From: an archaeon
GTDB lineage: Archaea > Asgardarchaeota > Thorarchaeia > Thorarchaeales > Thorarchaeaceae
DNA length: 62,294 nt
NCBI GenBank assembly: GCA_024275415.1
Contig: JAJRZD010000005.1
Coordinates: 1-62,294, forward strand
Reading direction: 5' to 3'
This document shows positions 1-7,669 of the stretch, one piece after another (the stretch's first letter is position 1; each line of letters starts with the position of its first letter). The notes below the pieces were generated by a model. The model saw only the letters and a list, made by a program, of their open reading frames with translations. It searched no databases and was not told the origin of the DNA. A program made the position numbers and the translations under genes.

Positions 1-305
1 AAGCGTTTCGAGGCTATGCAGAAGCAGATGGATGACCGTTTCGAGGCTATGGACAAGCGTTTTGAGGCTATGCAGAAGCAGATAGATGACCGTTTCGAGG
101 CTATGCAGAAGCAGATAGACAAGCGTTTCGAGGCTATGGACAAGCGTTTTGAGGCTATGCAGAAGCAGATAGATGACCGTTTTGAGGCTATGCAGAAGCA
201 GATAGATGACCGTTTTGAGGCTATGCAGAAGCAGATAGATGACCGTTTTGAGGCCATGCAGAAACGGATGGATGACCGTTTCGAGGCCATGCAGGAGCAA
301 ATGGA
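1..305 (+). repeat. In-frame tandem array of 33-bp and 21-bp units
   Basis: The unit reading cgtttcgaggctatgcagaa and onward recurs about nine times as 33-bp copies, with at least two 21-bp copies lacking the middle 12 bp. Copies differ mainly at silent sites (ttc/ttt, gct/gcc), which fits recent slippage or recombination expansion. It encodes hendecad and heptad coiled-coil units and may continue left of the window. Confidence 0.85.
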
Positions 306-771
306 TAGACGTTTCCGAGAAACTCACGAGATACTAATAGTGATGCAGGCCGACCTTGCAGACCTGTCTGGGAAATATGGGAAACGGGCAGAGGATGCAG
401 TCCGAAAACTTCTCACTAAGATCCTGCAGGATGAAGGCATCGAAACAGGCAGGATTCGTCACCTTGCCATCGTCGATGAAACCGGTGAAATCTTTGGCAA
501 GGGTTACACCACGGATATTGACATCTATTATGAAGGAACGAAGACCTGGGTGATCGAATATAAGGCACGTGCCAAGAGTGAGGACATCATCCATCTGAAT
601 CTTGTTGCAAAGCTTCTGCGCACACAATACAAAACCAATCCTGACAGGGTTGTCATGGTGACATTGAATGTCAATGATGATGCCAAGGTCTTGGCGGATG
701 ATCTTGGGATTGAGGTTATACATGGGAAGACAAGCAATCCCGATATGTACTTGCCCAGTGAATTCTCATGA
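1..771 (+). CDS. Coiled-coil protein with C-terminal PD-(D/E)XK nuclease-like domain (5' partial)
   Basis: The frame is open to the left edge, so the true start lies outside the window; the first in-window ATG is at 16. Residues 1 to about 105 are a near-perfect repeat of MQKQIDDRFEA (11 residues) mixed with MDKRFEA (7 residues), predicting a long coiled coil. Residues from about 115 form an alpha/beta domain with a TDIDIYYEG strand followed by WVIEYKA, the D-x(n)-E-x-K pattern of PD-(D/E)XK nucleases. The layout matches archaeal DUF3782-type proteins, named from family knowledge. Nuclease activity and target are unknown. A decayed gene follows, so no operon can be inferred. Confidence 0.75.
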   Translation, partial: KRFEAMQKQMDDRFEAMDKRFEAMQKQIDDRFEAMQKQIDKRFEAMDKRFEAMQKQIDDRFEAMQKQIDDRFEAMQKQIDDRFEAMQKRMDDRFEAMQEQMDRRFRETHEILIVMQADLADLSGKYGKRAEDAVRKLLTKILQDEGIETGRIRHLAIVDETGEIFGKGYTTDIDIYYEGTKTWVIEYKARAKSEDIIHLNLVAKLLRTQYKTNPDRVVMVTLNVNDDAKVLADDLGIEVIHGKTSNPDMYLPSEFS

Positions 772-911
772 TGTAGGACTCCCAGTATGACATCAATCCC
801 TTCACTGGAGCCAAGCCTAGCAACGGCAACCTGGTACCAGTGATTCATAATATGTTGGTTAATTGTTTCGGGCCATTACAGAATTCCATGACACACGAAA
901 CAAGTGTATAA

Positions 912-1180
912 CTACTCTTGAGGCTGAGGTGAAAAGGTTCGTATCAATGCGAGCAAACTAGGTGCGAAGAAACCCGTTTTCTTTGTTTCTCCTGCAAACG
1001 GGAATGTCACACCTTCGAGCCATATTGATGTTCTGGTAGTCATTCGGAATCTTGGTGTCCAGAACCGTCTAGGTTTAGGTCTGCCTGAGAGAATTCCGTC
1101 ACTAGGAAGACAATGCTGAACGCGTAGTTGTACTGAGTGAGAATGTCTTGGAGAAGATTTGGAAACGTTTCAATGATTAG
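912..1180 (+). pseudogene. Decayed MNT-type nucleotidyltransferase
   Basis: Three reading frames must be joined to recover one protein. ITTLEAEVKRFV (to about 942) leads into RINASKLGAKKPVFF in frame with 961, then SPANGNVTPSSHIDVLVVI, and after a shift near 1110 RVVVLSENVLEKIWKRFND to a TAG at 1178-1180. The middle part lines up with the FGS-x-A-x-G-x-x-TP-x-SDIDLLVV core of minimal nucleotidyltransferases (MNT antitoxin type). The GS pair reads VS and the first catalytic Asp reads His, so activity would be lost even without the frameshifts. No HEPN partner is visible. Confidence 0.6.
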
Positions 1181-1257
1181 CATACTTCGCATTAACTTGG
1201 ACTCCACCACGTTTTACAGCAGTCTATTGCTTGGTTTCACAAGACTTTAGAGGAAGA

Positions 1258-2502
1258 ATGGCATTGTCTGATGCCCACGAGGTACAAACTTTGAATGACA
1301 GTTCCATTGCGATTGATTTCGCAGGCATCCATTTCAAAAACCCATTCATGCTTTCATCCGCACCGCCATCAATGAGCCCGCGCTTGGTAATACGGGCGGC
1401 CAGACTGGGTTGGGGCGGTGCAGTTTTGAAAACAGTAACTGAGAATCCCACGGTCGATCCTAGAACCCGGCTAGGTGCCTTGCGAAAGGATGGACGCTTG
1501 ATTGGGATGAACAATATCGAGCTGTTGTCCCGAGAAACTGTTGATACTTGGGTCAGATCCTATATTCCTCAGATGCGGAAGGAGTCCCCTGAAGGGTTTG
1601 TCTTGATTGCAAGTATCATGAGCAGTCCTGACCCTGATAGTTGGACTACCCTTGCAGAAACCGTTACTTCCGCTGAAGTGGATGCGATCGAACTGAACGT
1701 TTCTTGCCCTCATGGCTCTCCCGAGAAGCACATGGGTGCCTTCATCGGGCAGAACCCAGATTTGGTGGAGTCAGTGACACGAGCAGCCAAGAAGGGCACT
1801 GACCTCCCGATTCTTGTCAAGCTCACCCCTAACGTCACTGATGTTGTTTCAATTGCCCAAGCTGCGAAGAAGGGCGGTGCAGATGGGGTTTCAGCCATCA
1901 ACACGGTCGAATCCCTGATAGGAATTGATGTCGAAGCGGCGACTCCGCTGCCGGCAGCCTACCCGACTGCGCCTGGAACCACGTTCAGTACTTACGGGGG
2001 TTTCTGTGGTCCAGCAGTCCGCCCTATCGGTCTGCGCGTGGTATCTCAGATTGCAAGAGCAGACCCTGACCTTCAGATATCAGGCATAGGTGGAATTGAA
2101 GACTGGCATAGTGCAGCCGAGTATATCATGGTCGGAGCCCAGACGCTCCAAGTGTGTACTGCGGTGATGTGGCATGGGTTCGGTATTATCAAGGACATGA
2201 CGGCCGGACTTGCGGAATTCCTCGCTCGGAAAGGGTACGAGGATTTGCAATCAATGGTTGGCCTAGCTCTTCCGAAGCTCACATCATGGGAGGCACTGGA
2301 CAAACTCCCTCCCGTCATTGCCAAGATTACCGATGCCTGTACAGGATGTAAGAAGTGTGTCATTGCCTGTGCTGACGGTGGCTATCTGGCGATTCAGATG
2401 CGGGACGGCAAGGCTGTAGTGAATCCCGAGAAATGCGATGGCTGTGGACTGTGTTCGGTCGTCTGCGATGATAACGCAGTGGAATTCGTATATTCGTCGT
2501 AA
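1258..2502 (+). CDS. preA: Dihydropyrimidine dehydrogenase-like, PreA family
   Basis: A 414-residue FMN-binding (beta/alpha)8 barrel of the dihydroorotate/dihydropyrimidine dehydrogenase family with two C-terminal 4Fe-4S sites. The barrel carries NVSCPHG near residue 150; that Cys is the general acid in dihydropyrimidine dehydrogenase. The ferredoxin end has ACTGCKKCVIAC at about 360 and KCDGCGLCSVVC at about 395. Length matches bacterial PreA (about 411). PreA reduces uracil or thymine, normally with a PreT flavoprotein that is absent here, so ferredoxin could be the donor. ATG 1258 is chosen; TTG 1231 is an in-frame alternative. The aldehyde dehydrogenase follows after 64 bp. A DHOD-like or other pyrimidine role is possible. 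Confidence 0.85.
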   Translation: MALSDAHEVQTLNDSSIAIDFAGIHFKNPFMLSSAPPSMSPRLVIRAARLGWGGAVLKTVTENPTVDPRTRLGALRKDGRLIGMNNIELLSRETVDTWVRSYIPQMRKESPEGFVLIASIMSSPDPDSWTTLAETVTSAEVDAIELNVSCPHGSPEKHMGAFIGQNPDLVESVTRAAKKGTDLPILVKLTPNVTDVVSIAQAAKKGGADGVSAINTVESLIGIDVEAATPLPAAYPTAPGTTFSTYGGFCGPAVRPIGLRVVSQIARADPDLQISGIGGIEDWHSAAEYIMVGAQTLQVCTAVMWHGFGIIKDMTAGLAEFLARKGYEDLQSMVGLALPKLTSWEALDKLPPVIAKITDACTGCKKCVIACADGGYLAIQMRDGKAVVNPEKCDGCGLCSVVCDDNAVEFVYSS

Positions 2503-2566
2503 TTACGCAAGAATCAAATAGCTGACGAACTGTTAGCTTAACTCCGCAAGACCGGAAGTGCGAAAA

Positions 2567-4018
2567 ATGACTGAGGTAGTAAAGAACTATATCAACGGCA
2601 AATGGGTGGAATCAAAGTCGAAAGAAACCAGCGATGTGATCAATCCTGCAACTGGTGAGGTAATCGCTAAGACTCCCATGAGTACTATCGAAGAAACCAA
2701 CCAGGCAATAGAAGCCGCGAAGCAGGCTTTCAGACGTTGGCGGTCTACCCCCACCATGACACGTGCCAGACACCTGAACCGGATTCGTAGTGCATTCGAA
2801 GACCATTTTGAAGAACTCAGCAAGATTCTCACAACTGAGCAGGGCAAAACCCTTGATGAGGCACGAGGAGAGTACAGGCGTACAATCGAGAACATTGAAT
2901 GTGCAACAAGCATCCCCTCTTTACAAATGGGCTACAATGCTGAGGATATTGCAGCAGGAATTGATGAGATGGTCATCAAACAGCCCCTCGGAGTGTTCTT
3001 CTGCATAGCTCCCTTCAACTTTCCCGGAATGGTACCGACATGGTTCTGGCCTTTCGCTATTGGGACAGGGAACACCTATATCGTGAAGCCATCACCCCAA
3101 GTACCCCTCAGTCAAGTCAGACAATTCGAGATAATCCACGAACTTGGTCTTCCCAAAGGTGTATTGAACATGGTACATGGTGGGGCTGAGGTCGCTAATG
3201 CATTGATTGAGAGCCCTGACACTATTGGGGTTTCATTTGTCGGTTCTACCCACGTTGGAAAGATTGTATACAAGAAAGCCGGGGAGTTCGGCAAGCGGGC
3301 ACAAGTCCAAGGCGGTGCAAAGAACTTTATCACGGTCATGCCCGATGCAGACCTCAAACGAACAGTTCCGGCAATCATTACTTCTTTCTACGGATGCACA
3401 GGGCAACGATGCCTTGCTGGTGGTGTGCTTCTTGCTGTGGGCGATATATATGAGCCACTAAAGGAAAAGGTAGTTGAGGCATCAGAGGAACTCATTGTAG
3501 GAAATGGGCTTGAGGAAGGAGTCCAGATGGGACCTATGGCGTCCAAGCATGGCATGGAGCATACCCTCAGTCTCATCGAGTCAGGAATCAAGGAAGGGGC
3601 TGAACTCCTCCTTGATGGTCGTGGCATAAAGGTCGATGGTTATCCAGATGGGTACTTCATTGGCCCAACCGTATTTGATAAGGTCAAGCCCGATATGAAG
3701 ATTGCAACCGAGGAAATCTTTGGTCCGGTCATCCCGATAATCCATGTGAAAGACCTTGATGAGGCAATTGAGATCATTGATGCTAATCGATACGGGAATG
3801 CCTCATCAGTCTTCACTTCTAGTGGCAAAGTCGCACGAGATTATCAATACCGTGTCAAGGCCGGCAACATTGGTATTAACATTGGAGTTGCAGCACCCAT
3901 AGCCACATTTCCGTTCTCTGGCATGAAAGACTCTTTCCTTGGCGACCTCCATGGGCAAGGGCAAGATGCTGTAGACTTCTTCACCGAGAACAAAGTTATC
4001 ATCACACGTTGGTTCTAG
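2567..4018 (+). CDS. mmsA: CoA-acylating methylmalonate-semialdehyde dehydrogenase
   Basis: A full-length (483 aa) aldehyde dehydrogenase of the MMSDH branch. It opens with the typical NYINGKWVES and has the family signature PFNFPGMVPTWFWP near residue 145. The nucleophile is Cys 282 in GCTGQRCLAGG, where MMSDH has GQRC. The enzyme turns (methyl)malonate semialdehyde, NAD+ and CoA into propanoyl- or acetyl-CoA plus CO2, the last step of valine and reductive pyrimidine breakdown. ATG 2567 sits 6 nt after GGAAGTG; GTG 2558 is an alternative. Placement after preA suggests thymine/uracil catabolism. Confidence 0.88.
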   Translation: MTEVVKNYINGKWVESKSKETSDVINPATGEVIAKTPMSTIEETNQAIEAAKQAFRRWRSTPTMTRARHLNRIRSAFEDHFEELSKILTTEQGKTLDEARGEYRRTIENIECATSIPSLQMGYNAEDIAAGIDEMVIKQPLGVFFCIAPFNFPGMVPTWFWPFAIGTGNTYIVKPSPQVPLSQVRQFEIIHELGLPKGVLNMVHGGAEVANALIESPDTIGVSFVGSTHVGKIVYKKAGEFGKRAQVQGGAKNFITVMPDADLKRTVPAIITSFYGCTGQRCLAGGVLLAVGDIYEPLKEKVVEASEELIVGNGLEEGVQMGPMASKHGMEHTLSLIESGIKEGAELLLDGRGIKVDGYPDGYFIGPTVFDKVKPDMKIATEEIFGPVIPIIHVKDLDEAIEIIDANRYGNASSVFTSSGKVARDYQYRVKAGNIGINIGVAAPIATFPFSGMKDSFLGDLHGQGQDAVDFFTENKVIITRWF

Positions 4019-4021
4019 GAT

Positions 4022-4459
4022 GTGATACGATTGGCGTTGGGAACATTTGGGGCTGTGATGCAATTTGCCATCGATAATGAAGCAGGGACAATGGGACTCT
4101 ATGAGCAAGCAGTCCGGTTATCTTCCAGTAAGAAAGTGAAAGCATTTTTTGCTGATTTAGTCGAACAGTTATCTAAAAGGGTTGACACACTAGAACGAAT
4201 TCGTCGTGAGAACATCACAGAGATGATATTAGAGCCCATTACAGATTTCTACGCCGATGAATACCCACTTAAACTTGAAATGAATGAGAATGATGATCGA
4301 GTCGTTTGTGAATCAGCAATAATTGTTGAGGAAACCCGCATGAAGTTCTTTAGGTATGGTGCACAAAAACTCGAATTCCTTATCGAAGTGGCTGATGCAT
4401 TCGAGCGAATGGCCGATGAGAACCAAGAAAATATCGATTCTCTGCGATCTTTCCTATAG
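4022..4459 (+). CDS. Ferritin-like four-helix protein
   Basis: 145 residues, all helical, beginning 3 nt after mmsA stops, so probably in one transcript. The helices hold spaced carboxylates: DNEAGTMGLYEQA, FFADLVEQLSKR, a third helix with VEETRMKFF and a fourth with FERMADENQ. This spacing is that of ferritin-like/rubrerythrin di-iron bundles, but there is no rubredoxin tail. The start is GTG 4022; ATG 4057 is possible because the first helix begins there. A di-iron oxidase or peroxide-handling role is inference. Confidence 0.55.
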   Translation: MIRLALGTFGAVMQFAIDNEAGTMGLYEQAVRLSSSKKVKAFFADLVEQLSKRVDTLERIRRENITEMILEPITDFYADEYPLKLEMNENDDRVVCESAIIVEETRMKFFRYGAQKLEFLIEVADAFERMADENQENIDSLRSFL

Positions 4460-4581
4460 AACGTGGCTCTACGTACGAGTATAGCAGTGTCAATCAAAAC
4501 GATCTGCTATCGCACTGCATACCCGATGTGTGTATATCCCAGTCACTCGGATAATGACGGATTGGGATGAACACATGAACC

Positions 4582-4758
4582 ATGCCCTACTGGATAGATT
4601 CCGATCATGTCTACGAGCCTATGCAGGTTGCCATATGTATCGTACAGATAATGGTTCCTGAGGAGAACATCTGCTTCAGGTATGAAGGTTCGATTGTGAT
4701 AACAAAAGATGACTGTGATGTGTTAGGCAATGCTCCTATGAAAATCACAGAGTTGTAA
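4582..4758 (+). CDS. Possible 58-residue small protein
   Basis: An ATG-to-TAA frame in the otherwise empty 340-bp gap before the convergent MFS gene. The product begins MPYWIDSDHVYEPMQ and has a mildly hydrophobic middle followed by VPEENICFRYEGSIV. It resembles no family I know, and no clear ribosome site precedes it. A stop lies two codons upstream. Coding is uncertain; apart from the hairpin at 4770, the rest of 4460-4798 shows nothing. Confidence 0.25.
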   Translation: MPYWIDSDHVYEPMQVAICIVQIMVPEENICFRYEGSIVITKDDCDVLGNAPMKITEL

Positions 4759-4789
4759 AAATAAGGCAAGGAGTGCGTTCTAGCACTCC
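4757..4789 (-). terminator. Hairpin plus T-run terminator of the MFS gene
   Basis: A perfect 7-bp stem, GGAGTGC (4770-4776) and GCACTCC (4783-4789), with a 6-nt loop. On the minus strand it is followed by TTGCCTTATTTTT, the usual U-rich tail, just past the MFS stop at 4799. Confidence 0.65.
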
Positions 4790-4798
4790 CATTCTGTT

Positions 4799-6070
4799 CT
4801 ATCTTTCTGCTTCTATCTCTTCTAGCGTCTTGCCCTTTGTTTCAAGTGGCTTCGCTATGAGCGTGAAGAGCGGAATGACCATGAGGATTCCTGCAAAGAG
4901 CCAAAATCCGACCATGTTTGCGGCTAGTCCGATCACGACCGATGACATGAGGGGGCCTATCACATATCCAAAACGAGCTCCTGTTATGCAAACTCCGACA
5001 CTTGTGGATCGCACCTCGTTTGGAAATATCTCAACGATATAGACGTAGATCCATGCCAGTAGCATTGCCATGAAGAAGAACGCGGTCTGATAAAGGAGCG
5101 GAAGCCCCGTGAGTCCAAGTCCGATCATACTCAGCATCGCGCCAAGTGAGCCGATGACAAGCACGATGTTCCTTCCAACCTTATCCAGTAGAACCCCAGC
5201 TATTAATGCTGCAACAGGAAGCAAAAGTCCCGCAACAGTAAGGATGGTATTGAACTCCGCGGGACTCAGTCCTTGTACATTCACGAAGTAGGAACCTCCG
5301 AATGTGGTGACCATCTTGAATGAAATAGTCCATGTAAGATAGACTGTCGTTGCAATCAGGATATACTTGTAGTCTTCCTTTCGGATCTTCTTGACAGCAT
5401 CAAGTATTCCAAGTCTGGCATCACCTCGCGCATCCTTGGTGTCTAGCCATCTCTGGGGCTCTTTCATGAATGCCAAGAGGATCATGAGAACGACCATGAG
5501 GAAGAACATGACTCCGTATCCCCACTGCCAGCCAAAGCCGTCAATGATCTTTGTTCCAACAATGGCGTATATCGGGATGACGCCAATCAGGAATGCTATA
5601 CTTCCATACATGCCTCTACTCTTTGCTGGTGCCTCCTCTGAAATGGGCACTTCCCACAGATTACTTGTTGTACCCATGATGATGATCGAGTAGAGAAGCA
5701 GGAAGATGTAGATGTTCACTGACAAGAAGACTATCAGAATCGCAGGAAGTCCCATCACTGCCACAAGAAGCATTATGCCTCTTTTCCTACCATACGCATC
5801 CGCAAACCACGCGATGAAGAACACCCCAAAGACAATGATCCCGAATATTCCTTGGAGGAATGCGAATTCACTCTGTGCAGCTGCAATCTCTGCTGCTGTG
5901 CTGGTTTCAGTGATTCCCCAAAAGTCCCTCAAGATACCTGTTAGCGCCTTCGCTTCTATCAAGGATAGCCAGCTATCCATGTTGCTCACTAGACCCATGA
6001 GCAACACAAGGAAAATCAGATACCTCTTTGAAGCAGTTGAGGGCTCAGCTGCTTGATTTTCACTATTCAA
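4799..6070 (-). CDS. MFS transporter, 12 membrane segments
   Basis: 423 residues with about twelve hydrophobic segments and a short hydrophilic loop in the middle (near RWLDTKDARGDARLG). MFS signatures are visible: FADAYGRKRG after helix 2, LLDKVGRN between helices 8 and 9, and PNEVRSTSVG in the C-half, which resembles the sugar/other solute porter branch. It is a secondary carrier of the cytoplasmic membrane with unknown substrate. The start is TTG 6070, 6 to 7 nt after AGGAGG. It is transcribed alone and ends at its own terminator. Confidence 0.85.
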   Translation of the reverse strand: MNSENQAAEPSTASKRYLIFLVLLMGLVSNMDSWLSLIEAKALTGILRDFWGITETSTAAEIAAAQSEFAFLQGIFGIIVFGVFFIAWFADAYGRKRGIMLLVAVMGLPAILIVFLSVNIYIFLLLYSIIIMGTTSNLWEVPISEEAPAKSRGMYGSIAFLIGVIPIYAIVGTKIIDGFGWQWGYGVMFFLMVVLMILLAFMKEPQRWLDTKDARGDARLGILDAVKKIRKEDYKYILIATTVYLTWTISFKMVTTFGGSYFVNVQGLSPAEFNTILTVAGLLLPVAALIAGVLLDKVGRNIVLVIGSLGAMLSMIGLGLTGLPLLYQTAFFFMAMLLAWIYVYIVEIFPNEVRSTSVGVCITGARFGYVIGPLMSSVVIGLAANMVGFWLFAGILMVIPLFTLIAKPLETKGKTLEEIEAER

Positions 6071-6077
6071 ATCTCAA

Positions 6078-6092
6078 CCTCCTTTATATAAT
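6078..6092 (-). promoter_or_regulatory. Shine-Dalgarno and TATA-like box of the MFS gene
   Basis: On the minus strand ATTATATAAA (6083-6092) runs directly into AGGAGG (6078-6083). The Shine-Dalgarno decides for the TTG start at 6070. The A/T box looks like an archaeal TATA element, but it lies too close to the ribosome site to place transcription start upstream of it, so the real promoter may be further out. Confidence 0.45.
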
Positions 6093-6308
6093 GCTAATCG
6101 CTTTGATAATACAATGAGCTATTAGAATCTTGTTATCTTTATTCGGAATGTAACTCAATCCATCAAAACTCGATTTCCACTGGTGGATATCAACTTTCTG
6201 CGTCAGGAAACCTATCCAAGATACATGTTCCAACACAACATCTACTGTTAGAACCATGAAATGAAAGACATATACCGAAGTTCAGTATTACAACAATAGG
6301 TGGTTATT

Positions 6309-6986
6309 ATGGCGATAACGATAAAGTGCCTGGGACATGCCAGCTTTCAAATCACCGCTGACGGCCAGGTCATCTATATTGATCCCTCAACACTGCACAC
6401 CGGTCTGGACGCGAAGGATTTTGAGCCTGCTGACCTCATTCTAGTGACCCATGCTCATGCAGATCACTGTGATCCTGACCTTCTGAAAAAAATCCTCAAG
6501 GCAGGTTCTCCAATCATCGCACCCACAAGATGTAAGGACAGTATCAAGAAAGGAGTGGTCTGGGATTTGAATGCCGGGGAGTTCATGGAAGTGCTTAACA
6601 CTGACATCAAGGTCAGGGCAGTACATGCCTATAATGTGTCGAGAGTCCGCTCTTCAGGTGAGCCTTTCCATCTGAAAGGTGAAGGTGTTGGCTTCATCTT
6701 GACTCTTGGAGGAAAGAGGATCTATCATGCAGGGGATACGGATTTGATCCCCGAAATGGACAGTCTTAGCGAAGTAGATATTGATGTGGCGCTTCTTCCA
6801 AGTGGTGACACATACACAATGGACATTGAGGAGGCTTCCAACGCAGCCATGAAAATCAATCCCAAGGTTGCAATCCCTATGCATCTCAAGGATGCTAACC
6901 CTGAGCTGTTCCGCGAGAAGGTAGAAGGTGGTTCCTCCACTAAGGTCGTGGTTCTGCGAAACGGCGAAGAATTCACACTAGACTAG
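6309..6986 (+). CDS. UPF0173 metal-dependent hydrolase (metallo-beta-lactamase fold)
   Basis: 225 residues beginning MAITIKCLGHASFQI, typical of the UPF0173/YtkL group. The metal motif HAHADH is near residue 50, a His follows the central strands, and a second metal site is seen in YHAGDTD near 142 and IPMHLKD near 195. Substrate unknown. ATG 6309 follows a GGTGGT ribosome site; GTG 6300 is less likely. Its TAG stop shares CTAG with the stop of the convergent TPR gene. Confidence 0.85.
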   Translation: MAITIKCLGHASFQITADGQVIYIDPSTLHTGLDAKDFEPADLILVTHAHADHCDPDLLKKILKAGSPIIAPTRCKDSIKKGVVWDLNAGEFMEVLNTDIKVRAVHAYNVSRVRSSGEPFHLKGEGVGFILTLGGKRIYHAGDTDLIPEMDSLSEVDIDVALLPSGDTYTMDIEEASNAAMKINPKVAIPMHLKDANPELFREKVEGGSSTKVVVLRNGEEFTLD

Positions 6987-7555
6987 TGTTTTTCAGGCAG
7001 ATTGCCAAGCCTTACGATTGCTTCTTTCGCCTCGGCGGAAAAATCGAGCCATGCTAGTGCATCCTCTGAAGAAGATGATATCAAATCCACGGCACGAGCA
7101 TAGGCACTTAATGCCTCATCGTGCCTGCCACTTCGTTCGTATGCTCTCCCGAGTTGATAATGGAGTGGATGTGATGTAGGCGCTATCCGAATACCATGCA
7201 GGAACGCATCTATGGCAAGAAGGCTTCTCCCCTGATCTAAGACTAGTACCCCAAGGTAGTAGTATCCTTCCACATTTCTGGAATCCAGCGTTAACGAGGC
7301 GAGAATGAGATTCTCTCCTTCTGGCTCAAATCCCTGTCCTGCTCTGGCAAGTCCCAAGAACATCATCGCCTTTGGATGATGTGCTTCTGCTTCTAGAACA
7401 GCACGGGCCTTTTGTTCCACGATGCGCCATTCCTCTTTCTGTGATGCCCTGTAAATCTCATCGAAATAGAGTTCTAATCTCGAATCCATCGTTTCGTTAC
7501 CCATGCTCAATATGCTCCGTTTATTACTGGAATAAAGAAACAAGACATGAGTCAT
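6983..7555 (-). CDS. TPR-repeat protein
   Basis: 190 residues. From residue about 25 on it is built of helical pairs with TPR spacing, for example AKAMMFLGLARAGQG, EGYYYLGVLVLDQGR and HPLHYQLGRAYERSGR followed by DEALSAYARAVDL. There is no signal peptide or membrane segment, so it is a cytosolic scaffold with unknown partner. Methionines at residues 18 and 23 are alternative starts and would remove an unusual N-terminus. It lies head to head with a second TPR gene 115 bp away. Confidence 0.7.
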   Translation of the reverse strand: MTHVLFLYSSNKRSILSMGNETMDSRLELYFDEIYRASQKEEWRIVEQKARAVLEAEAHHPKAMMFLGLARAGQGFEPEGENLILASLTLDSRNVEGYYYLGVLVLDQGRSLLAIDAFLHGIRIAPTSHPLHYQLGRAYERSGRHDEALSAYARAVDLISSSSEDALAWLDFSAEAKEAIVRLGNLPEKH

Positions 7556-7645
7556 GTTTATAATCTCCTATTTGGAATCAAACCTAACTCGGTATCCTGT
7601 ACCAAGTCGCACATCCACGAATTACTCTAATAAGCCTTGAAGTAA

Positions 7646-7654
7646 TATTAAAAA
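7646..7654 (+). promoter_or_regulatory. TATA-like box upstream of the TPR/longin-like gene
   Basis: TATTAAAAA, about 20 nt before ATG 7670. With normal archaeal spacing transcription would start at or near the ATG, so the message may be leaderless. Confidence 0.4.
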
Positions 7655-7669
7655 CAAGCTTTGCAGGGG

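Noticed and set aside
1..305. CRISPR array
   Set aside because: The repeat units are contiguous, coding and without spacers.
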